DNA from: Polaromonas vacuolata
GTDB lineage: Bacteria; Pseudomonadota; Gammaproteobacteria; Burkholderiales; Burkholderiaceae_C
Assembly: GCF_012584515.1 (NCBI RefSeq)
Contig: NZ_CP051461.1
Span: 3,467,501-3,531,500 of the forward strand
Reading direction: 5' to 3'
DNA length: 64,000 nt
The position numbers and the translations under genes are program-made. Of this stretch, positions 58,025 to 64,000 are shown one piece after another. Positions within the stretch are counted from its first letter, which is position 1; each line of letters begins with the position of its first letter. The notes beneath the pieces are model-generated. The model had not been told where the DNA came from. It saw only the letters and a list, made by a program, of their open reading frames with translations, and did not search any database.

Positions 58025-59596
58025 ATGAAACAAGGCTTGTCACTGCGCGTCTCGCAGCATCTGGCGCTCACGCCCCAGTTGCAGCAATCGATTCGCCTGC
58101 TGCAACTCTCGACCTTAGAGCTCAGCCAAGAAGTCGAACAAATGCTGGACGAAAACCCTTTTCTAGAGCAATCCGAAGACAGCGCAGCGCGCGAGGACTT
58201 CGGCCTAGACCAAGTTGACTCGCCGGTCAGTCAAGAGGCTCAAGAATTTGAATCCGTCGCCGAATTCACGCCCTCCCACGACTCGACCAGCAGCAGTCAA
58301 AGCACTAGCGAAAACTCAAACGACAACGACAGCACGCCCGAGATCAGCTCTGAAGCCAAGCTCGAAGAAAGCTGGGACGGCGACGGCACAGTAGAGACCT
58401 CAGCAGACGACGGCGAATGGGGCGGCGACGCTCAGCCACGTAAAAACAATGGCGATGACAGCGACGCCGATGCCTCTGATTTGGCCCGCAGCCATGAGTC
58501 GCTGCAAGACCATCTGCACCGCCAAGCGCTTAGCCTGCGCTTGTCTGAAGAAGACCGCGCCGCGCTGTACTTTTTAATCGAATCACTCAACGACGATGGC
58601 TATTTGGAAGACAGCCTAAGCTCGCTCGCCGCAGGTCTAGCCGGCGCTGAACCCGAGCAGCTCGAAGACCGTGAAGATCTAGAACAGCACTTCACAATTG
58701 CCCTCAAGCTGCTGCAACACATGGAGCCCGCCGGCGTAGGCGCACGCCACTTGGCCGAATGCCTAAGCCTGCAACTGCTCGAATGTGAAAGCAGCCAAGC
58801 GGTGAGTGCGGCCAAGGCTATTTGTCGCCAACCCATGGAGTTACTGGCCAAGCGCGACATCAAGCGCTTAGTTCATCTGTGCGGATTTCCTGACGCCGTC
58901 ATACGCGCAGCGATTGCTCTCATCGCCAGACTTGACCCCAAACCGGGCCGGCGCTTTATCAATGTTGAGCGCAACCTAATCGTGCCCGATGTGCTGGTCA
59001 CCAAAGTCGCCAAAGGGTTTAAGGTCGCGCTTAACAGCGACGTAATGCCGCGTCTACGCGTGCACGACATCTACGCCAACGCCCTGAAGCAACACAAAGG
59101 CCAAGGCGGCCCGGCACTCACCCAGCGCTTGCAAGAAGCGCGCTGGTTTATCAAAAACATACAGCAGCGCTTTGACACCATTTTGCGAGTCAGCACCGCC
59201 ATCGTCGAGCGCCAGAAAAACTTCTTCACCCACGGTGAGTTAGCCATGCGGCCGCTGGTGCTGCGCGAGATCGCAGACGAGCTCGGTCTGCATGAATCGA
59301 CCATCTCACGCGTGACCACCGCCAAATACATGAGCACGCCGTTTGGCACTTTTGAGCTGAAGTATTTCTTCGGCTCAGCGCTGGGCACAGAAACCGGCGG
59401 CAACGCATCTAGCACCGCAGTGCGCGCGCTGATTAAGCAGTTTGTGAGCTCAGAGAGTTTAAAAAAACCACTGAGCGACAATCAGATATCCGAAATGCTC
59501 AAAGAGCAAGGCATTGAATGTGCACGCCGCACCGTCGCCAAGTACCGGGAAGCCCTGCGCATAGCGCCGGCAAGCCTGCGCAAAGCCCTCACCTGA
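58025..59596 (+). CDS. rpoN: RNA polymerase sigma-54 factor
   Basis: 523 residues from MKQGLSLRVSQHLALTPQLQQSIRLLQLSTLEL, the region I activator-interaction part. Region II is acidic and Asp/Ser-rich (about 60-160). The core-binding and HTH domains follow, and the RpoN box ARRTVAKYRE is near the end. The start at 58025 removes an upstream frame that overlaps lptB. The lptB-rpoN order is standard in proteobacteria, though the hpf and ptsN genes that often follow are replaced here by a methyltransferase gene. Confidence 0.97.
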   Translation: MKQGLSLRVSQHLALTPQLQQSIRLLQLSTLELSQEVEQMLDENPFLEQSEDSAAREDFGLDQVDSPVSQEAQEFESVAEFTPSHDSTSSSQSTSENSNDNDSTPEISSEAKLEESWDGDGTVETSADDGEWGGDAQPRKNNGDDSDADASDLARSHESLQDHLHRQALSLRLSEEDRAALYFLIESLNDDGYLEDSLSSLAAGLAGAEPEQLEDREDLEQHFTIALKLLQHMEPAGVGARHLAECLSLQLLECESSQAVSAAKAICRQPMELLAKRDIKRLVHLCGFPDAVIRAAIALIARLDPKPGRRFINVERNLIVPDVLVTKVAKGFKVALNSDVMPRLRVHDIYANALKQHKGQGGPALTQRLQEARWFIKNIQQRFDTILRVSTAIVERQKNFFTHGELAMRPLVLREIADELGLHESTISRVTTAKYMSTPFGTFELKYFFGSALGTETGGNASSTAVRALIKQFVSSESLKKPLSDNQISEMLKEQGIECARRTVAKYREALRIAPASLRKALT

Positions 59597-59606
59597 ATCT
59601 AGAACT

Positions 59607-60941
59607 ATGAACCAACTTCAACTATTCCTACCCTGCGCCGCCGGCGTCGAAACCTTGCTGGCCACCGAGATCAAACGCGTCACCGGCATAGACGGCAAAG
59701 CCTGGCGCGCCGGCGTACAGCTGCAAGCCTCGTGGCGCGATGCCATGCTGCTGAATCTGCACAGCCGCCTAGCCCAGCGCGTGTTGATCGAGTTGCAACA
59801 CCGCCAATACCGCAGCGAGCAAGACCTCTACAACGCCGCCGCCGAAGTGGCGTGGGAAATTTGGTTCACGCCCAAGCAAACCTTTAAGGTTGAGATCACC
59901 GCCCAGCACAGCCCGCTGACCAGCTTGAACTTTGCCGCGCTAAAAATCAAAGACGCGATTGCCGACCGTTTTCGCGACAAGTTCGATGTCCGTCCCGATG
60001 TCGACACGCGCTGGCCAGATGTGCGCGTCTACGTCCACCTGACCACAGAAACCGTGACGATTTATATCGACAGTTCAGGCGAGCCACTGTTTAAACGCGG
60101 CTGGCGCGAAGACAAAGGCGATGCACCACTGAAAGAAACCTTGGCCGCCGCCATGATCGCCGCCAGCGGCTGGGATGAATTGTGCAAGCAAGGCGTAGCA
60201 CTTTATGACCCCTGCTGCGGCTCCGGCACGATTGCCATCGAAGCGGCGCAAATTGCCTGCAACATCGCGCCCGGCATTAACCGTCGCTTTGCTTTTCAAA
60301 AGTATTTACCGTTTCAAGCCCACGTCTGGGACGGCTTGCTAGACCAAGCCGAAGCAGCTATTACCGAGCCCACGGCAGAAGTCTTTGGCAGTGATGTGTC
60401 GTTTCGTATGGTCGACTTTTCTGAGCGCAACGCAGAGCGCGCCGGTGTTGCTGGCGCAGTTCAGTTCAGAGGTGGCGACGCACTCCAGCGTATGCCGCCA
60501 GTCGCCTCCGGCGTGATGCTGGTTAATCCACCCTATGGTGAACGTATCGACGTCGCCGGCGTAGCTGGCATACCCGCGCTGCAAGGCAGAGACCAAAGGC
60601 GCAGCCAGTTTCAAGGCCAAAACATTGACGAGTTTGGTCAACCCGTGGCGCGCGACGAATCCCCACAAGTTAGCCGCGACCGCAGCAACAACCCCGGACG
60701 CGAGCAAGCCCAAACCGAAACCGGCGAGCAAGCGTCTGAATTTTTTCCACAGCTGTCCGCGCACTGGAAGAAAAACTACGCCGGCTGGACGGCCCATGTG
60801 CTCACGCCAGACCTTAAGCTGCCGGGCAAAATGCGCCTCAAAGAATCGCGCCGCGTACCGATGTGGAATGGCCCAATCGAATGCCGCTTGTTCCGCTTTG
60901 ACATGGTCGCCGGCTCAGCCCGCAACAAGCCCGCAGCATGA
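59607..60941 (+). CDS. THUMP domain SAM-dependent RNA methyltransferase (RlmL N-terminal type)
   Basis: 444 residues. THUMP domain (about 45-155) and a class I methyltransferase domain with SAM motif DPCCGSGTIAIEA (201-213) and catalytic NPPYGERI (307-314), the N2-guanine rRNA methyltransferase form (RlmL, YcbY N-terminal half). An insert of about 60 polar residues (about 314-376, Arg/Gln/Asp-rich) splits the domain after NPPYGERI. It lacks the RlmK part. Overlaps the PIN gene by four bases (ATGA). Confidence 0.9.
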   Translation: MNQLQLFLPCAAGVETLLATEIKRVTGIDGKAWRAGVQLQASWRDAMLLNLHSRLAQRVLIELQHRQYRSEQDLYNAAAEVAWEIWFTPKQTFKVEITAQHSPLTSLNFAALKIKDAIADRFRDKFDVRPDVDTRWPDVRVYVHLTTETVTIYIDSSGEPLFKRGWREDKGDAPLKETLAAAMIAASGWDELCKQGVALYDPCCGSGTIAIEAAQIACNIAPGINRRFAFQKYLPFQAHVWDGLLDQAEAAITEPTAEVFGSDVSFRMVDFSERNAERAGVAGAVQFRGGDALQRMPPVASGVMLVNPPYGERIDVAGVAGIPALQGRDQRRSQFQGQNIDEFGQPVARDESPQVSRDRSNNPGREQAQTETGEQASEFFPQLSAHWKKNYAGWTAHVLTPDLKLPGKMRLKESRRVPMWNGPIECRLFRFDMVAGSARNKPAA

Positions 60942-61351
60942 GCACTGGCGCATTGCTGGTGCTTGACACGAACATAGTCTTGGACTGTTTCGTGTTCTCT
61001 GATCTGGCTGCCAAACCAGTCGTGCAAGGCTTGCAATCCGGTGAGTTTGACTGGATTAGCACCCAAGCCATGCGCGATGAATTAGCCCGCGTGCTGGGCT
61101 ACCCACAAATCGTGCCGCGGCTTAGTTACTACAAACTCAGCGCCAATAATGTGCTGGCAGCGTTTGATCAATACGCGCGTCTGGTGGAGGTAGCACCCAA
61201 AGCAATGCTCAACTGCCGCGATGCTGATGACCAAAAATTCATAGACCTAGCCATCAGCCACAAAGCCCTGCTGCTAAGCAAAGACAAAGATGTGATGAAT
61301 ATGCAAAAAAGACTGCTGGCTTATGGCGTGCAGGCACAACGCGCATCGTAA
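60938..61351 (+). CDS. PIN domain ribonuclease, putative toxin
   Basis: 137 residues. Acidic residues of a PIN nuclease are present: D10 in LLVLDTNIVLDCF, Glu in QAMRDELARVLGYP, and DADD and DKD in RDADDQKFIDLAISHKALLLSKDKD. Resembles the COG1569 group of putative VapC-like toxins. No antitoxin gene lies beside it; it is coupled by a 4-base overlap to an rRNA methyltransferase. The start ATG lies in the upstream stop. Function may be RNA processing, not growth control. Confidence 0.85.
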   Translation: MSTGALLVLDTNIVLDCFVFSDLAAKPVVQGLQSGEFDWISTQAMRDELARVLGYPQIVPRLSYYKLSANNVLAAFDQYARLVEVAPKAMLNCRDADDQKFIDLAISHKALLLSKDKDVMNMQKRLLAYGVQAQRAS

Positions 61352-61386
61352 AAGTCTGAGCCTTAACTTTGAGATGATCCATTAGC

Positions 61387-61406
61387 GGCTGTGTGCAAAA
61401 ACAGCC
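61387..61406 (+). other. small hairpin after the PIN gene
   Basis: GGCTGT-GTGCAAAA-ACAGCC, a 6-bp stem without T run, 36 bases after the PIN stop. Possibly a weak terminator. Confidence 0.35.
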
Positions 61407-61430
61407 ATTGCAACGCAGTGCTTAGTTCCC

Positions 61431-61459
61431 TTGATCACTTTTAAAAGGCAGAACATAAG
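61431..61459 (+). promoter_or_regulatory. possible sigma70 promoter of the repeat-protein gene
   Basis: TTGATC (61431-61436), 17 bases, then CATAAG (61454-61459): four of six matches each to -35 and -10. It stands 145 bases before the ATG of the AT-rich gene. The match is moderate only. Confidence 0.4.
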
Positions 61460-61604
61460 CGGCTGGTGTGACCCATTTTTTAAATTCCTCGATAACACCG
61501 CACTCACAGTCAGGCGCGTATCCTGAGACAACAAAACTGCCAGTAGTCAATTGTTAACCTATGCGATAGGATTTGCGGATATAGAACATATCAGCAGGAA
61601 CAAT

Positions 61605-63374
61605 ATGCCTAAATTGATTAGCTTGACATCAATTTTCAAACTGCCCACAACAAAAAGAGCGAGTTCAAACGCTCAAGCAGTAAAACCAAATTTGACTAAA
61701 CCAGAGCAGCACAACACGCTCAAGCCTGTCACCATCCACCTAGCGCAACGTGATGTGCGCGCAGCAAGTTCTACGGCAACTAAGCCAATACCTGAATTAA
61801 GGCCTAACCCCACTTTAGGTCCCGCTTTAGGTCCCGCTTCAAAAAGTAGTCAAAGTGTTGAATCAAATAGTAGTCAAGCTTTAGAAAGTAAAGCGCTACA
61901 GCCCACCCAAACCAGCATCACGAATATTGAAGCATTCGTTGTGGCCGCCTCTGGCGATAAAGTTCAACTAAAAAAACTGCAAGCCGGCAAAGGTGATCAG
62001 CCATCCAGCGTACTGACACAACCCGTACTTTATGACGCCGTAGAAAAATTACTCTACATCGTCAGCAGTGAAGGTAGCAAGCTGACCGTTCCGCATAAGG
62101 TCTGCGAAATCGGAGGTGAAGCAGTCATTGGTGGAGACGGTAACCCCGTCGTTATTTTGACGAATCGAAAAGGACAAGAGTCTTACTTCATCGTTAATCA
62201 AGAAACGCAGACCTTGCAGCCGAGTAACCCACTGCTACAAAAATTAGCAGCAGAAACGCATGTTATTGGCGGTCAAGCATCTAGCGATGCAAGGTATTTA
62301 CAAAAGGCTGACCTTAGAAGTTTGGCAACATCTAATGGCGCTGATCTGATGAAAAATATTTTTATTCATAACGGCACACCCGTAGTCAAGATTCCAAATA
62401 AAGATAAATTATCTTTTGTCTATCGCTCGCTCGAAGATTTTTCAAAAGATATAGAAAACCATATAGGTCTTGAAATTAAAAAACTTTCAGAGTCAAAAAC
62501 GTCTGTAGCGCACGCCATACGGATTAAAAAAGAAACCGAAAAAAATATACCCTTTTTAGAACGATTGAAACAAGCCAGCGTAATTTATAAAGCACTGCTT
62601 AAGACAGAAAAAATTTCTGTTCCTGTCATATCTGGGCAAATAAAAAATATCGTGGAATTTAATCATTCACCCGGTGGAGAAGGAATTCAATTAGTGCATA
62701 AAGTGGGTGATAAAAATCAACAGTCTTTAGTGGAGTACAACCCAGCTGATGAATCTCTCTATGTGCGAGTTGGTCAAACAGACATGACAATTCCGCATGA
62801 GGTTTTTAAAGTTAAAGGTGAACCAGTGAAAGACTGCGACGGCAATCAAATTGTCGTTGTTCAGGACGAAGATGGGGCAAATGACTATTACGCTATCGAC
62901 GTTGATGCCGGAGCACTGCTGCCTATCAAATCACTCCTTACACCATTGGCAAAAAAAGATGAAAGCTTCATTATTGATAAAAACAATGATGCGTATCAAA
63001 AATACAAAAAAAATATTGATACAGCAGCCTTAATTAAAGAAAACGTAAACTCTTTACGAGAGCGTGTCTTTATACATAGCGGCATAGCCATGCTAAAAGT
63101 CCCGACTACACAGGGAGATCCTTTATTTGTATTTCGCCCCCTTAGTAAAGTTTCAGAAGAAATAATTTTACTTAATGCCGAAATCACAAGTAAATTTTCA
63201 GAATCAAAGGCAACAGGAAAAGATCTGATTACTTACGAAAAAGAAATAATCGAAAGATTAGATTTAGCTAGTCGTTTAGAAAAAATTAGCACGACATATA
63301 GTGAACTAGCAGAAGAATCATTTGGTGTTTTAGAAAAAACAGAAGCTTTTAAAAGCAGGCGGATTCAAGCTTGA
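61605..63374 (+). CDS. unrecognised protein with two copies of a novel domain
   Basis: 589 residues from the ATG at 61605, chosen for AGGAA at 61596-61600; a TTG at 61551 has none. Residues 1-108 are Ser/Pro/Gln/Thr-rich and look disordered, with no signal peptide. Two diverged copies of a domain follow, about 109-335 and 350-574. Matching parts are LTVPHKV and MTIPHEV, GDGNPVVI and CDGNQIVV, IFIHNGTPVVKIP and VFIHSGIAMLKVP, KLSESK and KFSESK, at a constant offset of 234-237 residues. Each copy ends in a Lys/Glu-rich helical region. DNA is strongly AT-rich compared with the rest, so it was probably acquired. No family recognised. The 3' end is overlapped by an IS30 element. Confidence 0.7.
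   Translation: MPKLISLTSIFKLPTTKRASSNAQAVKPNLTKPEQHNTLKPVTIHLAQRDVRAASSTATKPIPELRPNPTLGPALGPASKSSQSVESNSSQALESKALQPTQTSITNIEAFVVAASGDKVQLKKLQAGKGDQPSSVLTQPVLYDAVEKLLYIVSSEGSKLTVPHKVCEIGGEAVIGGDGNPVVILTNRKGQESYFIVNQETQTLQPSNPLLQKLAAETHVIGGQASSDARYLQKADLRSLATSNGADLMKNIFIHNGTPVVKIPNKDKLSFVYRSLEDFSKDIENHIGLEIKKLSESKTSVAHAIRIKKETEKNIPFLERLKQASVIYKALLKTEKISVPVISGQIKNIVEFNHSPGGEGIQLVHKVGDKNQQSLVEYNPADESLYVRVGQTDMTIPHEVFKVKGEPVKDCDGNQIVVVQDEDGANDYYAIDVDAGALLPIKSLLTPLAKKDESFIIDKNNDAYQKYKKNIDTAALIKENVNSLRERVFIHSGIAMLKVPTTQGDPLFVFRPLSKVSEEIILLNAEITSKFSESKATGKDLITYEKEIIERLDLASRLEKISTTYSELAEESFGVLEKTEAFKSRRIQA
61929..62606 (+). repeat. first copy of the internal domain repeat
   Basis: Encodes the beta-rich part (VLYDAVEKLLYIV ... 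VPHKV ... GGDGNPVVIL) followed by FIHNGTPVVKIP and the SESK helix. Identity to the second copy is low but position-matched over about 225 residues. Protein-level repeat only; the DNA is not similar. Confidence 0.65.
62652..63326 (+). repeat. second copy of the internal domain repeat
   Basis: Encodes LVEYNPADESLYVRV, IPHEV, CDGNQIVVV, FIHSGIAMLKVP, LFVFRPLSKVSEEI and the FSESK helix, aligned to copy one without large gaps. Tandem duplication and long divergence are inferred. Confidence 0.65.
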
Positions 63375-64000
63375 AGTGCAACCGTATGCTGATAGGACTC
63401 TAACTGTTCCATAAAAACCTGATGCGGCGTTCGATACCCTAAACATTTTCTAGGACGATGATTGAGCCTGTGCATCGCTAAAGCAATGTCATCGTCGGTG
63501 ATGCAATTAAAGCGCATCCCCTTTGGGAAAAACTGGCGAATCAAACCGTTCATATTCTCGTTCGCCCCACGCTCCCACGAGGCGTATGGATGGGCGAAAA
63601 AGAAATCTGCACTCAGCGCAGAAGCTATTCGTTCATGCTGGGCAAATTCCTTGCCGTTATCAGTCGTGAGAGTGTGCACGCAATGAGCGAACGGTTTGAG
63701 TAAAGTGATTAACGCGTCCCCTACGGCTTGCGCTGTTTTGAATGGCACGTGGAAAATTATTGAATAGCGAGAGACACGCTCATTAATCGTCACTAGTGCT
63801 TGCTTCTGCCCGGCACCAATCACCAGATCAGCCTCCCAGTCGCCAAAGCGCGCACGCTCAAGCACGATGTCGGGTCGCAGTTCTATTGAGACCTGGTGAG
63901 AGATGGTGCCGCGCCGTTCACGGCCACTGCTGCGTTTTTTTCGCGTCTTCTGGCAACGCAGTGTTTTATGCAAGGTGCCGCCCGCGCGTTTGTCAGCGTA
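63357..64000 (-). mobile_element. IS30-family insertion sequence, cut by the window end
   Basis: Contains an IS30-type transposase gene and extends past the right edge. The inner end must lie left of the transposase stop (63365), that is within the last codons of the AT-rich gene; the figure 63357 (start of GGCGGATTCAAG...) is an estimate. The left inverted repeat and target duplication cannot be seen. Confidence 0.7.
63365..64000 (-). CDS. IS30 family transposase (5' part outside the window)
   Basis: 212 codons are visible and the frame runs open through the right edge, so the N-terminal HTH part is missing. The DDE catalytic core shows GDWEADLVIGA (first Asp), TLTTDNGKEFA (second Asp) and SWERGANENMNGLIRQFFPKG (Glu), typical of IS30 transposases. 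C-terminal NHRPRKCLGYRTPHQVF is characteristic. A TTG at 63973 is only an internal leucine codon. Convergent with, and overlapping by 10 bases, the repeat-protein gene. Confidence 0.95.
   Translation of the reverse strand, partial: YADKRAGGTLHKTLRCQKTRKKRSSGRERRGTISHQVSIELRPDIVLERARFGDWEADLVIGAGQKQALVTINERVSRYSIIFHVPFKTAQAVGDALITLLKPFAHCVHTLTTDNGKEFAQHERIASALSADFFFAHPYASWERGANENMNGLIRQFFPKGMRFNCITDDDIALAMHRLNHRPRKCLGYRTPHQVFMEQLESYQHTVALQA

Noticed and set aside
60938..61351. Full toxin-antitoxin module.
   Set aside because: No small DNA-binding antitoxin gene is present on either side; only the PIN part is supported.
61352..61604. Type III secretion regulatory boxes (hrp box, PIP box) before the unknown gene.
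   Set aside because: No string matching either consensus was found; only a weak sigma70-like promoter is visible.

Overview
The window reads as ordinary chromosome of a betaproteobacterium, most likely a member of the Comamonadaceae (Burkholderiales). The basis is the gene order (oxyR-recG, queA-tgt, argS-SPOR-dsbA, lptA-lptB-rpoN), the protein style (PhaM-like phasin regulator, DUF3567, LplT-PlsC fusion, GcvA-type LysR next to purU) and the moderately high GC. No genus can be fixed from the sequence alone.

Left end (1-9.4 kb, minus strand): the spc and alpha ribosomal operons run from rplN to rplQ with secY and rpoA, and are followed by an initiator tRNA gene and a terminator. The block starts at rplN behind its own sigma70-type promoter, so in this window it is detached from rpsQ and the S10 operon. 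Between secY and rpmJ only the last third of an infA (IF-1) reading frame survives. Divergent from the operon come proC and a small exported Lys/Ala-rich protein. Then dps-ubiA, oxyR and recG lie on the minus strand.

Middle (15-35 kb): queA-tgt make queuosine in tRNA. A tightly packed glycosylation set follows (family 9 glycosyltransferase, GtrA flippase-like, ArnT-like family 39 enzyme). After it come single metabolic and envelope genes: an aldo/keto reductase, an LplT-PlsC lysophospholipid transporter/acyltransferase, a FIST sensor protein, a PhaM-like PHB granule protein, a VOC protein, MarC, a fumarylacetoacetate hydrolase family enzyme, DUF3108 and DUF3567 proteins, an AbrB-type transporter, a ChaN-like lipoprotein, a class III aminotransferase and purU with a GcvA-type LysR.

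Right half (36-61 kb): a GlcD-type FAD oxidase with lrgA-lrgB, a zinc-ribbon metallopeptidase with a Gln-rich linker, a tautomerase, a class II amidotransferase, a periplasmic histidine phosphatase, gshB, a type II haloacid dehalogenase, malate synthase G (glcB), a DUF2147 protein, a chemoreceptor, a spermidine-synthase-like protein, a LysR regulator and dadA. dadA lies behind a tandem glycine riboswitch. Then argS, a SPOR protein, dsbA with a Tat-like signal, lptA-lptB-rpoN, a THUMP RNA methyltransferase and a 4-bp-overlapping PIN nuclease. glcD and glcB in one window suggest glyoxylate/glycolate use. purU, the glycine riboswitch and dadA suggest one-carbon and amino-acid turnover.

Right end (61.4-64 kb): composition changes sharply to AT-rich. 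One long unrecognised gene encodes a protein with two diverged copies of a domain of about 225 residues (constant offset 234-237) behind a disordered Ser/Pro/Gln-rich N-terminus. An IS30-family element abuts and overlaps its 3' end and runs off the window. This is the only clearly accessory segment and the best candidate for something undescribed. No CRISPR array, prophage, recognised defence operon or rRNA gene was seen.
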